Positions 1-9,236 are shown, counted from the first letter of the stretch. The stretch is 64,000 nt of DNA from Anaerolineae bacterium (GCA_021296065.1 JAGWBD010000014.1:25643-89642), one strand, 5' to 3'. Numbers and translations are program-made. The notes: generated from the sequence alone by a model not told the origin.

Positions 1-103
1 GTCAACAGCAGGGCCATGCCAGGGCCATTCCTGCGCGCCGGGCCGGGCGCCATGGTATGGCGATCCTGCAATCGTCCGTCGCGCGGCGCGGTCGGCCCGG
101 TCT

Positions 104-125
104 GTTGCGTGATAATTTGCGCAAC
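104..125. promoter_or_regulatory. Possible operator upstream of sugar-binding protein gene
   Basis: Bases 1-255 contain no gene I can support. Within them a 6-bp inverted repeat (GTTGCG at 104-109, CGCAAC at 120-125) surrounds an AT-rich centre. Its half sites resemble the TTGCGC-type sites bound by LacI-family sugar regulators. It lies about 130 bp upstream of the first transporter gene, a plausible place for a repressor. No regulator gene is visible nearby, so the assignment is inference from symmetry only. Confidence 0.25.
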
Positions 126-255
126 CCGGCGCGGCTTGTTATGCTACGTGCCGCAATGATGAAGTACGTTCAGGGAGGTGCGCCGGACGAAAGCGACGAA
201 ACACAGAGGGATTGGACGTATCTGTGTCGACAAGTAAGGTTAAGAAGGAGAGAAA

Positions 256-1629
256 ATGACTCACAAACTGAGCCGCCGGGACATGCTGAAGGGCACGGCC
301 GCCGGTGCGGTCGGGCTGGTGGCGGGTCTGACGCCTGCCATGGTGCCCGCGCAGGATGCCATCCAGATCCGCTGGTCGCAGAACGAGGAGCGCTGGACGC
401 CGGTCGTCGACAATTACAACGACATCGCTGATACGCCGCTGGAAATCGAATTTCTCAGCATCACCGGCATCGACCACGAGGAAGTGGCTTCCAAGATCCT
501 TTCGCTGCTGGCCGCCGGTCAGCCGCTGGACGCGGGCTATGCCGCGACCGAGGCCACGGTGCTGTATGCTGGTCAGGGCGTCGCCGCGTCGCTCACCGAT
601 CGCGTGAAGGACTCCGCCGACGAGTTGGCCGAATACTTTTCGGACATGGCGCCGATTCTGCCTGAGGTCATGATGTGGGAGGGCGACCTCTACCAGTTGC
701 CCGATGGCTGCAACGCGCCCAACATGTACTTCAACCTGAACGTGCTGGAACTGGCGGGCCTGGAAGTGCCGGGGCCGGACTGGACCAAGGACGACTTCCA
801 CGAGTACGCCGTGGCCACCACCAACGCGGGTGGCCAGGAGACTTTCGGCTACGCCTGGACGAACCGTCTCTGGGGCAGCTGGGGCCCGTGGTACTTCGTC
901 AACGACAGCAACTTCCTCACCGAGGAACGCGCGCCGGGTGGCGAATGGCTGTGGGAGACCTTCTATGCGGACAACGACACCGTGTCGCATCGCGGCGGCG
1001 GCTGGCGCTGGCCGGAGCCCAGTGCCAACCACCCCAACACGGTCGAGGCGCTGGAATACGTCACCTCGCTGGTGGCCGATGGCATCAGCCCGGGCATCGA
1101 GATGGGCGGCGGTTCCTCGCTGCAGGGCCTCTACGTCACCGACAAGCTGGCCATGACGCCCGCGGGCGGTTTCTGGGCCGGCGGCCTGATCAACGCCGGC
1201 ATGGAAAAGGGCACCTTCGACGTGCAGTTCTGGCCGCAGTGGAAATCGCAGCGGCACCAGCTGGGCGTCGGCGGCAACTGGATCTTCAGCGGCAGCCCCA
1301 ACCCGGATGCCATGTGGGACCTGCTCAAATTCTCCGTCAAGCGGGACCAGATGCTCAGCCTCAAGGACCGTTACCGGCCCTTGATGAGGACCACGCCGGT
1401 GCGTCGTTCGATGGCCAGCGACGAGTCCTACGAGCCCAGCGGCCCGGCCAACTGGCATGTCTTCTACGACACGCTGGATCGTCCGGACACGGGCCCGATC
1501 CCGGCGCCGCCGGAAGCCAACGCCGTCACCAACATTCACACCCGTTTCACCGGTCTGGCCGCGCCGCAGGATGCCATGGACCAGGCGCAGGCGGAACTGG
1601 TCACGCTCTTCGCCCGCACGCGCGGGTAA
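256..1629 (+). CDS. Tat-exported ABC transporter sugar-binding protein (CUT1 family)
   Basis: This is an extracellular solute-binding protein of about 457 residues, the capture subunit of a carbohydrate ABC importer. The N-terminus has a twin-arginine signal, SRRDMLK at residues 6-12, then a hydrophobic stretch and a probable cleavage near residue 32. No lipobox cysteine is present, so it is released or held by the permeases. The start is supported by a strong ribosome binding site, AAGGAG, just upstream. It heads a run of same-strand genes (two permease pairs, then GH32 hydrolases), which points to fructan or oligofructoside uptake. The substrate is inferred from neighbours, not from the protein itself. 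Confidence 0.9.
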   Translation: MTHKLSRRDMLKGTAAGAVGLVAGLTPAMVPAQDAIQIRWSQNEERWTPVVDNYNDIADTPLEIEFLSITGIDHEEVASKILSLLAAGQPLDAGYAATEATVLYAGQGVAASLTDRVKDSADELAEYFSDMAPILPEVMMWEGDLYQLPDGCNAPNMYFNLNVLELAGLEVPGPDWTKDDFHEYAVATTNAGGQETFGYAWTNRLWGSWGPWYFVNDSNFLTEERAPGGEWLWETFYADNDTVSHRGGGWRWPEPSANHPNTVEALEYVTSLVADGISPGIEMGGGSSLQGLYVTDKLAMTPAGGFWAGGLINAGMEKGTFDVQFWPQWKSQRHQLGVGGNWIFSGSPNPDAMWDLLKFSVKRDQMLSLKDRYRPLMRTTPVRRSMASDESYEPSGPANWHVFYDTLDRPDTGPIPAPPEANAVTNIHTRFTGLAAPQDAMDQAQAELVTLFARTRG

Positions 1630-1633
1630 GCCC

Positions 1634-1686
1634 GGCCGCTGCAGCGGCCCACGCACTTTCAGGGGGAGTCGAGGACGGCTCCCCCT
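1634..1686 (+). terminator. Two intercistronic hairpins after the binding-protein gene
   Basis: Directly after the stop codon lies a perfect 16-base palindrome (1634-1649). It is followed by a stem-loop with 8-bp arms AGGGGGAG (1661-1668) and CTCCCCCT (1679-1686). Neither has a T-run, so full termination is unlikely. Structures of this kind between a binding-protein gene and its permease genes commonly stabilise or partly terminate the transcript, so that the binding protein is made in excess. That role is inferred from position. Confidence 0.5.
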
Positions 1687-1707
1687 CAATAGCAAAAGGA
1701 CTTCTTT

Positions 1708-2661
1708 ATGGCCAGCGAGACATTGGCAACGAGGGAGCGGCGGGGCGGTCTGCTCGGCTGGTTCCGGGCGGACACCTTCGAAGGGGTGCGGCGCCAGCGC
1801 GCCATCCTCGGTTACCTCTTTCTGTTGCCGGCCTTCATCGGCCTGGTGACCTTCGTGGTCGGCCCGATGTTCGTTTCCTTCGGTCTCAGTTTTTACCGAT
1901 GGAACATTTTTAAACCGCCGGATCCCATCGGCATCGCCAACTTCCAGCGTCTGCTCACCGATACGCGCCTGCCCGGCATCTATGCCAACACGCTCTTCCT
2001 GGTGGTGGGCACGGTGTTCATCACCCAGGTGCTGGCTCTGGCTCTGGCGCTGGGCGTCACCAAACTCCGCAGCCGCAAGCTGGCCTACTTCCTGCGCACC
2101 TCCTGGTTCCTGCCGGTGCTGATGTCCGGCGCGGCCGTCGGGGTGACGCTGTCCTATCTCTTCCAGCGCGAGTTCGGTCCGATCAACTATTATCTGGGGC
2201 TCCTGGGTATCGATCGGGTGCCATGGATGACCTCTGCCAGCACGGTGATGTGGACCATCATCATCACCGCGGTCTGGAAAAATCTGGGCTTCATCTTCGT
2301 CATTTATCTGGGCGCGGTGACCAACATCCCGCAGGAGATTCTGGACGCGGCCGACGTGGACGGGGCCCAGGGGTGGCGGCGCCTGTGGACGGTGACGCTG
2401 CCGCTGATCAGCCCAATCATGCTTTTCGCCACGGTGATCAACGTCATCGGCGCCATGCAGATCTTCGACGAACCGCAAATCATGACGCGCGGCGGACCGG
2501 GCGATGGCAGCCGCACGGCGGTGATGTACATGTACGAGGTGGCCTTCAAGGAACAGGAATTCGGCTACGGCTCCTCCATCGCCGTCACGCTCTTCATCGC
2601 CATCCTGATCGTCACCGGCATCCAGTTCCTTCTCAGCAAGCGCTGGGTCTTTTACGGGTAG
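1708..2661 (+). CDS. CUT1 sugar ABC transporter permease (MalF type)
   Basis: A six-helix inner-membrane permease of 317 residues. The N-terminus is cytoplasmic and charged, and the first membrane segment carries the LFLLPAFIGL signature typical of MalF/UgpA-type proteins. The EAA coupling loop that docks on the ATPase is visible around residues 209-235 (EILDAADVDGA, then LPL). An AAAAGGA ribosome binding site precedes the ATG. It pairs with the MalG-type permease 10 bp downstream. No ATP-binding subunit is encoded in the window, so a shared MsmX/UgpC-type ATPase elsewhere is likely. Confidence 0.92.
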   Translation: MASETLATRERRGGLLGWFRADTFEGVRRQRAILGYLFLLPAFIGLVTFVVGPMFVSFGLSFYRWNIFKPPDPIGIANFQRLLTDTRLPGIYANTLFLVVGTVFITQVLALALALGVTKLRSRKLAYFLRTSWFLPVLMSGAAVGVTLSYLFQREFGPINYYLGLLGIDRVPWMTSASTVMWTIIITAVWKNLGFIFVIYLGAVTNIPQEILDAADVDGAQGWRRLWTVTLPLISPIMLFATVINVIGAMQIFDEPQIMTRGGPGDGSRTAVMYMYEVAFKEQEFGYGSSIAVTLFIAILIVTGIQFLLSKRWVFYG

Positions 2662-2671
2662 GGGGTAAGCA

Positions 2672-3553
2672 ATGGCCGGCACAACCACGACTGTCGTTCG
2701 CGAACGACACACCATCAACCCGCTGGACAGGCCCTGGGGTCACTGGCTGCAGACGGCATTCCTGATCGCCATCGGCCTGTTGACGCTGATGCCCCTGCTC
2801 TGGGTGATCTCGACTTCCTTCCGCACGCTGCGCGATTCCTTCACCGTGCCGCCGGTGTGGATCCACTTCGATTTTGACTTCAGCAACTATCAGTCCGTCT
2901 TCGATACCATCCCCTTCCTGAACATGCTCAAGAACAGCTTTTACTACGCCGGCGGCGCCGTGATTGGCGGGGCGGTGACCTCCGCGCTGGCGGGCTACGC
3001 CTTCGCGCGCCTGCAGTTCCGCGGCCGCGGCGTGCTGTTCTGGGTGGTGCTCTCGACGATGATGGTGCCGGGCCAGATGACCATCATCCCTGTCTACATC
3101 CTGATGGGCGTCAAATACCTGAACCTGGTCAACACCATCTGGTCGCTGATCGTTCCCTCAGTGTTCACGGCCTTCGGCATCTTCCTGCTGCGGCAGTACT
3201 TCCGCCAGATCCCGGGCGATTACGAGGAGTCGGCGCTGATCGACGGCGCCAACCAGTGGCAGATCTTCCGCAGTATCTATTTGCCGCTGGCCGCGCCGGG
3301 CATCGCCATCCTCAGCATCCTGACCTTCAACAGCCGCTGGAACGACTACTTCACGCCGCTGGTCTTCATCAACTCGCAGCACGCCATGCCGATCACGATG
3401 GGCCTCGTCGAGTTGCAGGGCGAATGGTCCACCGGCAGTATCGCCGTCGTCTTCGCCGGCATTGTGCTGAGCGTGATCCCGGTCATCGTGGTCTACATCT
3501 TCGGCCAGCGCTATTTGCTGGAAGGCCTGATGATGGGCGGCATCAAGGGCTGA
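2672..3553 (+). CDS. CUT1 sugar ABC transporter permease (MalG type)
   Basis: A 293-residue permease, the partner of the preceding MalF-type gene. It has an N-terminal membrane helix, a periplasmic segment, and a conserved EAA loop near residue 183 (YEESALIDGA...LPLAAPG). It ends in the short basic tail (MGGIKG) usual for MalG/LacG-type proteins. The 10-bp gap to the upstream gene suggests one transcript. It should form a heterodimeric pore with the upstream gene product. Confidence 0.92.
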   Translation: MAGTTTTVVRERHTINPLDRPWGHWLQTAFLIAIGLLTLMPLLWVISTSFRTLRDSFTVPPVWIHFDFDFSNYQSVFDTIPFLNMLKNSFYYAGGAVIGGAVTSALAGYAFARLQFRGRGVLFWVVLSTMMVPGQMTIIPVYILMGVKYLNLVNTIWSLIVPSVFTAFGIFLLRQYFRQIPGDYEESALIDGANQWQIFRSIYLPLAAPGIAILSILTFNSRWNDYFTPLVFINSQHAMPITMGLVELQGEWSTGSIAVVFAGIVLSVIPVIVVYIFGQRYLLEGLMMGGIKG

Positions 3554-3581
3554 TCGCCTGCGGGCGCACAGCCACAATGCC

Positions 3582-4496
3582 ATGAAGCGCCGCCGCGATC
3601 TGCTGGCGGCGCTTTTTCTTTTGCCGCTGTTCCTGTATCTGCTGCTCTTCGTGCTGCTTCCCACGCTCGATACGCTGGCGATCAGCCTGCAGCATCGGGT
3701 CAACTACGGGCCACGGCAATTCGCCGGCCTGGCCAACTATGTGCGCCTGACGGCCAACCCGATGATGCCGTCCATCGCCGGTTTCACCTTCCTGCAACTG
3801 GCGAGCGCGGTGGCCATCACCCAGGCGCTGGCCCTGTCGCTGGCCCTGGGCGCGGCCAGGCTCGGGCGGCGCCTGGCCCACAGTCCGCGCACTGCGCTCT
3901 TGCCGGCGATCGGCATTGTGGCCGCCGTCTTCCTTTACCGGGGCTTCGAACCCGGGTTCAGCGCGGCCCGTTTCCAAATGTTTCTGATCGACTTCCCGCT
4001 CCTCTCCTTGCTGCCCTTTGAGGAACGCTGGCGCATCGCCGGATCGCTGGCGCACTGGGCCGACACCCTCGGGGCCGTGCGGGAATTTGCGGGTTTCACC
4101 TTCTGCGTCTATCTCCTGGGCGCGCTGGCGCTCCCGCGGGACGTGCTGGATGCGGCCCGCGTCGACGGTGGGCCAGCCTGGCGGCGCCTGTGGACGGTGA
4201 CGCTGCCGCTGCTCGCTCCAACCGTCCTGTTCGCCACGGTGACGGACCTTTTGCGCGCCATACAGATGCTTGACCAACCGCAGATCCTGCTGTCCGAAAG
4301 CCTGGGCGAAGGCAGCAGCACGGGCCTGATTTATCTGATTGAGGTGTCCTTCAGGGAAGGCCTGTTCGGTTACGCCGCCGCCATTGTGGTCGCGAGCTAC
4401 GTCGTCGTCGCCCTGCCGGCCGCGCTACTGGGCAACAACGGCGTCCGCTGGCTGCGCGGCAAGGGCTGGCTCAATCCGGCAAATCGCATGCCATGA
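3582..4496 (+). CDS. Second, divergent MalF-type sugar permease
   Basis: A 304-residue membrane protein with an N-terminal helix (LFLLPLFLYLLLFVLLP) and an EAA-type loop around residue 186 (DVLDAARVDGG...LPLLAP). The loop region shares a 33-base identical stretch with the first MalF-type gene (2377-2409 region), showing that it arose by duplication. The rest of the protein has diverged strongly, and the middle contains a long non-conserved insertion. It overlaps the next gene by ATGA (translational coupling). No second binding protein accompanies the pair, so it may share the one at 256-1629 or be specialised for another substrate. Confidence 0.8.
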   Translation: MKRRRDLLAALFLLPLFLYLLLFVLLPTLDTLAISLQHRVNYGPRQFAGLANYVRLTANPMMPSIAGFTFLQLASAVAITQALALSLALGAARLGRRLAHSPRTALLPAIGIVAAVFLYRGFEPGFSAARFQMFLIDFPLLSLLPFEERWRIAGSLAHWADTLGAVREFAGFTFCVYLLGALALPRDVLDAARVDGGPAWRRLWTVTLPLLAPTVLFATVTDLLRAIQMLDQPQILLSESLGEGSSTGLIYLIEVSFREGLFGYAAAIVVASYVVVALPAALLGNNGVRWLRGKGWLNPANRMP

Positions 4497-5182
4497 ACGG
4501 GACCATGCCATTCGGGTCCCCGGAAACGCTGCGGGTCGTCGCGCTGGTTCACGGCTACGCGCTGGTCGCGCTGGTCGCGCTGGTCGGATTTCTGGCCATC
4601 TGCGCGCTGGCAGGCCACGCCGGCGCGCGCATGCGCTTTCGCTGGCGCGGCCCACTGCTCTGGTCGGCGCTGGTGCTGTTGCTCATGCCGGACCAGATGG
4701 CCCTGCCGTCGCTGCTTGTGTCCTCCGGGCCGGGCGCGACGCTGGAGGGCGAATTCGCCTGGCGAATCTTTGGCAGCCATCACATGCGCCTGCACCTGAC
4801 CCTGGGCGTTCTTCTGTTGCAGCGCTGCTTCCGCCACGTCCCGCTCGAGTACGAGGAAGCCGCGCTGCTGGAAGGGGCCGGCCCCTGGCAGGGCTTTTGC
4901 CGCGCAGCCCTGCCCCCGACGACGCCCGCCCTTGCGCTGCTGGCGATTGTCGTCAGCCGCTCCCTCTTCGACAATATCCCCGAACTGCTGTCTCTCTATC
5001 CCGGCCCCGAAGCGGGCGCCCTGGCGGGCGGCGGAAATATTGGTTTCTCCGCAGTGGCGCGTGACTGGCGAATTGGCGAGCTTGCGGGCATACTTGTCGG
5101 CATTGTGCCGCTCCTGATTGTTTTTCTTTTCGGCCTGCGTCGTTGGTCGCAGGGACGGGTGAGCGGTGGCATCTGTGGTTGA
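4493..5182 (+). CDS. Second, shortened MalG-type sugar permease
   Basis: A 229-residue permease whose ATG overlaps the upstream stop (ATGA). An EAA-like loop is recognisable near residue 119 (YEEAALLEGAGPWQ). It is 50-60 residues shorter than a normal MalG partner (compare 293 residues at 2672-3553), with most of the loss at the N-terminus, and several core positions of the loop are non-canonical (FCRAALPP in place of F..I.LPL). It probably pairs with the preceding gene. Relaxed constraint or partial decay is possible. Confidence 0.7.
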   Translation: MNGTMPFGSPETLRVVALVHGYALVALVALVGFLAICALAGHAGARMRFRWRGPLLWSALVLLLMPDQMALPSLLVSSGPGATLEGEFAWRIFGSHHMRLHLTLGVLLLQRCFRHVPLEYEEAALLEGAGPWQGFCRAALPPTTPALALLAIVVSRSLFDNIPELLSLYPGPEAGALAGGGNIGFSAVARDWRIGELAGILVGIVPLLIVFLFGLRRWSQGRVSGGICG

Positions 5183-5204
5183 GCGCTGCATCCTGGAGGG
5201 CGGC

Positions 5205-6590
5205 ATGAGTATCTTTCACCGGCCGGCGGATGGCATCGTCGGCGATGTCATCCCCTTTTACTGGCAAGGCCAGTACCACGCCTTCTACCTGAAGGCGCCC
5301 CTGCCGCCACGGCGCGAGGGCGCTTTCCACAGCCCCTGGGCGCATTTGGTCTCAAGCGACCTGGCGCACTGGGAGGAGTGGCCGGAGGCCATCGGCCCTG
5401 GCGGCCCTGGCGACCCCGACGAGATCAGTTGCTTTACCGGCTCGGTCATCGAGAAGGACGGCCTGTTTTACATGTTCTATACGGGCTTTGCCGGCCGGGA
5501 CAAGCCGCAGACCGTCTGCCTGGCCACCAGCGAGGACCTGCGCAGCTGGCACAAGGACCCGCGCAACCCGCTGATCGTGGCCGACCCGCGCTGGTACGAG
5601 GCGATTGACTGGCGCGACCCCTTTCCCTTCTGGAACGAGGAGGCCGGCGAGTACTGGATGTTGCTGGCCGCGCGCGAGCTTGAAGGGCCGGACAATCGTC
5701 GCGGCTGCCTCGCGCTGATGACCTCGCCCGACCTGCTGGAATGGACGGTGCAGCCGCCCTTCTGGGCGCCGCGCCTGTATTACACGCACGAATGCCCGGA
5801 CCTGTTCCGCCACAATGGCCAGTGGGTGCTGGTCTATTCCACCTTCAGCGAACGCAACATCACCCATTTCCGCGTCAGTGATTCGCTGGCCGGGCCCTGG
5901 CTGGCGCCGCACAATGACGGCTTCGACGGACGCGCCTACTACGCTGCCAAGACCGCCGGTGATGGCCGGCGGCGCTTCGTCTTCGCCTGGGACCCGACGC
6001 GCGAGGGCGACCAGGACAGCGGCGGCTGGGAATGGGGCGGTGACATGGTCGTGCACGAGGTCACTGACGACCTGGGCGTGAAGCCGGTGCCGGCCCTGCT
6101 GGAGCGCTTCAACGAGCCGCGCGCAACGGGCCTTGAGCCCCTTTGCGGCACCTGGGATACGGTCAATGGCGCGCACCGCTCGGCCTTCGACGACGGCTAT
6201 TCCGCCGCAAGGCTGGGCGAGTTGCCGCATACGGCCTCGCTGGGCGCCAGCATCCGTTGCGACCCGCAGACGCGTTCCTGCGGCCTGTTGCTACGCGTGG
6301 ACGAGGCGCTGGAGAAGTACTATCAGGTGCGCTGGGAGCCGCAGGCCGGGCGCATCGTGTTTGATCGCTGGCCGCGGCCTGGCGACGAGCCCTTCATGCT
6401 GGAGCGGCCGCTAAACGACTGCGAGCAACTGGACCTGCGCGTGCTGGTCGAGGGCAGCGTGGTGGTCGTTTACGCCAACGATGAAGTGGCGCTGACCTGC
6501 CGCATGTACGACCATGTGACGGGCGCCTGGGGCCTCTTCGTCAACGAGGGCCAGGCCACCTTCAGCAATTTGAGTTGCGCGGCCGGTTGA
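5205..6590 (+). CDS. GH32-like glycoside hydrolase (divergent nucleophile motif)
   Basis: A 461-residue cytoplasmic protein with a five-blade propeller followed by a beta-sandwich, as in GH32 fructosidases. The catalytic residues can be placed: D14 in VGDVIPF (replacing the usual NDPNG block), D138 in WRDPF, and E196 in HECPDLF, where the last two motifs are canonical. The C-terminal half resembles the GH32 sandwich (VYANDEVALTCRMY). ATG 5205 is preferred over the upstream in-frame ATG because GGAGGGCGG sits just before it and the upstream one lies inside the preceding gene. The substrate is probably an oligofructoside delivered by the ABC system. Confidence 0.85.
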   Translation: MSIFHRPADGIVGDVIPFYWQGQYHAFYLKAPLPPRREGAFHSPWAHLVSSDLAHWEEWPEAIGPGGPGDPDEISCFTGSVIEKDGLFYMFYTGFAGRDKPQTVCLATSEDLRSWHKDPRNPLIVADPRWYEAIDWRDPFPFWNEEAGEYWMLLAARELEGPDNRRGCLALMTSPDLLEWTVQPPFWAPRLYYTHECPDLFRHNGQWVLVYSTFSERNITHFRVSDSLAGPWLAPHNDGFDGRAYYAAKTAGDGRRRFVFAWDPTREGDQDSGGWEWGGDMVVHEVTDDLGVKPVPALLERFNEPRATGLEPLCGTWDTVNGAHRSAFDDGYSAARLGELPHTASLGASIRCDPQTRSCGLLLRVDEALEKYYQVRWEPQAGRIVFDRWPRPGDEPFMLERPLNDCEQLDLRVLVEGSVVVVYANDEVALTCRMYDHVTGAWGLFVNEGQATFSNLSCAAG

Positions 6591-6639
6591 TGGCGCGCAG
6601 TCACGGATATTTGACGCAGCGACACAAAGGGAGTTGACC

Positions 6640-8334
6640 TTGGCGACCTCAAGTTTCACAAGAGACTCGATGCGCATCATGCAGGGCCAAAAGGGCGAGG
6701 GCCTGAAAGGCAAGGGCACGCCGCGCGTGATCTTTCAGCCTGAAACCAGCCACGCCCTGCGCGACGGCATCAGTATGCTGGCCGGCGCCATCCGTCCCAC
6801 GCTGGGGCCCTCCTCCGGCACGGTGGCCATTAACTACATCACGAAGGAAAAGGGCCGGCCGGAGCTTTTGGACAGCGGCGGCGTGATTGCGCGGCGCATC
6901 ATCGAACTGGAAGATGCCAGCGAGGACATGGGCGCCATGCTGCTGCGCTCCATGGTCTGCCGCCAGCATGACGAGATCGGCGACGGCACGGCCACGGCCA
7001 CGGTGCTCTTCGAGGCGATTTACAAGGCCGGCCTGCGCTACGTCGCCGCCGGCGGCAACGGCCAGCGTTTGCGCCATCACCTGGAGCAATTGCTGCCGCT
7101 GGTGCTTGCAGAACTGGAGCGCCAGACCTACGCCATCGACAGCATCGAAGACTATGCGCGCATCGCCGAATCGCTTTCACATGACCCGCCCATGGCCGAG
7201 ATGATGGGCGAAATCTTCGACGTCATCGGCGAATACGGCCAGCTGGACATTCGCAAGGACAACAGCCGCGGCTTGCGTCGCGACTATGTCGAGGGCATTT
7301 ATTTCAACAGCGGCCTGCTTTCGCGCGTGCTGGTCAACGAGCAGGTCGTCAAAAGGATCGAGTTACTCGACACGAACATTTTCATCTGTGATTTCAGCCT
7401 TGAGGACCCGCGCGAGCTCTTCCCGGTGATCGAATGCGCCGTGGACGCGAAGCTCAAGTCGCTGGTAATTTTTGCGCGCAACATGAACGAGGCCGCCCTG
7501 TCGCTGGTGCATGCGGCCAACCGGCCCGACCGCTTCCAGGCGCTGGCCCTCAAAATCCCGGACCCCAACCCGGACTTGCGCAACGCCGCCATCGAGGACC
7601 TTGCGGTGCTCACCGGCACGACCCCCTTGCTCAAGGTGATGGGGCACACGATGGAGTCGGTGACTCCGGCCCACTTCGGCCGTACGCGGCGCTTCTGGGC
7701 CACGTCGCATCAGTTTGGCCTGAACGGGCCGCGCGGCAATCCGCGGGCAATGCGCCAGCACATCATGCGCCTGGAGGAGCAGTTCCGGGTCGAGGAGGAC
7801 AAGGACCAGCGCGACCAGCTGGAGGCGCGCATCGGCAAGCTGCTGGGCGGCTCGGCCACCCTGTTTGTCGGTGGCTCCACCGAACCGGAGATCGAGATTC
7901 GCAAGAATCTGGCGGAACGCGCGGCCGCGTCGGTGCGCATGGCGCTGCGCGAGGGCGTGCTGCCCGGTTGCGGTCTGGCGCTGCTGAACGTGCGGCCGGT
8001 GCTGGAAGAACGTCTGGCCACGGCGACGGAAGCCGACGAACGGGCGGCCATCGGCATTTTGCTGGATGCCCTGCAAACGCCGACGCGCACGATCTACGAG
8101 AACGCGGGCTATGACGCCAGCGAGGTGATGGCCAAACTGTCCTTTGCCCCGCCCGGTTCCGCCTTTGACGTGCTGGGCGGCAAGGTGGTGGACCTGCAGG
8201 ACGCCGGCATCCTCGACTGCGCCACGGTGGTCAAACGCTCCACCCGCAACGCCATCGCCACCGCCGCGCTGGCGCTGACCATCGACGTGCTGGTACATCT
8301 GCGCGAGCCGGAAATGATTGGAGTACCGACCTGA
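6640..8334 (+). CDS. Divergent GroEL/Cpn60 chaperonin paralogue
   Basis: About 565 residues with the chaperonin equatorial-intermediate-apical plan. The N-terminal equatorial motifs TLGPSSG and GDGTATATVL match the nucleotide-binding segments of GroEL. In the C-terminal equatorial return (AERAAASVRMALREGVLPGCG) the position equivalent to GroEL D398, needed for ATP hydrolysis, is an arginine by my alignment. The apical domain is also heavily diverged, and no groES lies nearby. TTG at 6640 has an AAAGGGAG site six bases upstream; ATG 6670 is an alternative start. Its stop overlaps the next ATG (TGATG). This is therefore a non-canonical chaperonin rather than the housekeeping GroEL. Confidence 0.85.
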   Translation: MATSSFTRDSMRIMQGQKGEGLKGKGTPRVIFQPETSHALRDGISMLAGAIRPTLGPSSGTVAINYITKEKGRPELLDSGGVIARRIIELEDASEDMGAMLLRSMVCRQHDEIGDGTATATVLFEAIYKAGLRYVAAGGNGQRLRHHLEQLLPLVLAELERQTYAIDSIEDYARIAESLSHDPPMAEMMGEIFDVIGEYGQLDIRKDNSRGLRRDYVEGIYFNSGLLSRVLVNEQVVKRIELLDTNIFICDFSLEDPRELFPVIECAVDAKLKSLVIFARNMNEAALSLVHAANRPDRFQALALKIPDPNPDLRNAAIEDLAVLTGTTPLLKVMGHTMESVTPAHFGRTRRFWATSHQFGLNGPRGNPRAMRQHIMRLEEQFRVEEDKDQRDQLEARIGKLLGGSATLFVGGSTEPEIEIRKNLAERAAASVRMALREGVLPGCGLALLNVRPVLEERLATATEADERAAIGILLDALQTPTRTIYENAGYDASEVMAKLSFAPPGSAFDVLGGKVVDLQDAGILDCATVVKRSTRNAIATAALALTIDVLVHLREPEMIGVPT

Positions 8335-9218
8335 TGGATGCAGCGCAAACCACGTTGGAAACCATGACGACCTTCGCCCTCGCGGCCGCGGACGGAAAGC
8401 TTTTTGCCGGGCGCGCCGGTGGCCTTTACCGCTCGCCTGATGCTGGCGCCAGCTGGGAATACGCCAGCGCGCAACTGGGCGAGGAAGGCACGATCGCGAC
8501 CACCTCGCTGGTGGCGCGCGGGCGGGATGTCTTCGCCGGCATCAACGGCGGCGTGCTGCGCTCCAGCGACGGCGGCGGGACCTGGTTCACCGCCGCCCTG
8601 AGCAATCCGCCGCCGCTGGTGGTGGCCATGGCGCTCTCGCCGGCCTACGAGGATGACGGTGCGCTGCTGGCGGCCAGCGCCGAGGACGGCATCTTCGCCT
8701 CCACCGACCGCGGCGGCACCTGGCGCGGTTGGAACTTCGGCCTGATCGACCTCAACGTCAACGCCCTCGCCTGGGCCACGCCGGCGCTGGCTTTCGCCGG
8801 CACCGAGAGTGGCATCTTCCGCAGTCGCAACGGCGGCCGCGCCTGGCGCGCGTTGCCTTTCCCGATGGACCTCGCGCCGGTGATCAGCCTGCAACTCTCG
8901 CCCGACTTTGAGACCGACCAGACGCTCTACGCCGGCAGCGAGGCACACGGCCTGCTGGTGACGCGCGACGGCGGCGAAAACTGGGAGGCGGTTTCCCTGC
9001 CGGTGGAAGGCGAAGCCGTCAATGCCATGGCCAACACGGCACAGGGCCTGGCGCTGGCGCTGGACGAGTACCTGCTGCTCGGGCGCGACGGCGACGGCGG
9101 CGCGAGTTGGGAGACGCTGCGACACTTCCCGGGTCAGGCGGGCCTGGCGCTGCTGGCGCAGGGCGATCACTTGCATCTGGCGCTTTCCGGCGGCGAGGTG
9201 TTGACGCTGGATCTCTGA
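8334..9218 (+). CDS. YCF48/BNR-type beta-propeller protein
   Basis: A 294-residue protein made of repeats of the kind G(L/V)YRSxDxGxSW (for example YRSPDAGASW, RSSDGGGTW, ASTDRGGTWRG, RSRNGGRAW, TRDGGENW). These are the Asp-box signatures of sialidase/YCF48-type propellers. No signal peptide is seen, so it is probably cytoplasmic. The start codon overlaps the stop of the chaperonin-like gene (TGATG), implying translational coupling and a shared function. A propeller lid or substrate adaptor for the unusual chaperonin is a possibility, but this is inference. Confidence 0.75.
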   Translation: MDAAQTTLETMTTFALAAADGKLFAGRAGGLYRSPDAGASWEYASAQLGEEGTIATTSLVARGRDVFAGINGGVLRSSDGGGTWFTAALSNPPPLVVAMALSPAYEDDGALLAASAEDGIFASTDRGGTWRGWNFGLIDLNVNALAWATPALAFAGTESGIFRSRNGGRAWRALPFPMDLAPVISLQLSPDFETDQTLYAGSEAHGLLVTRDGGENWEAVSLPVEGEAVNAMANTAQGLALALDEYLLLGRDGDGGASWETLRHFPGQAGLALLAQGDHLHLALSGGEVLTLDL

Positions 9219-9236
9219 GGGCAGGACGAGTCTGCT

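Noticed and set aside
139..2718. Long open frame on the minus strand (859 codons)
   Set aside because: Antisense shadow of the binding-protein and permease genes in GC-rich DNA. Its translation is rich in Arg, His, Gly and Gln with no recognisable domain, while the plus strand has clear families and ribosome binding sites.
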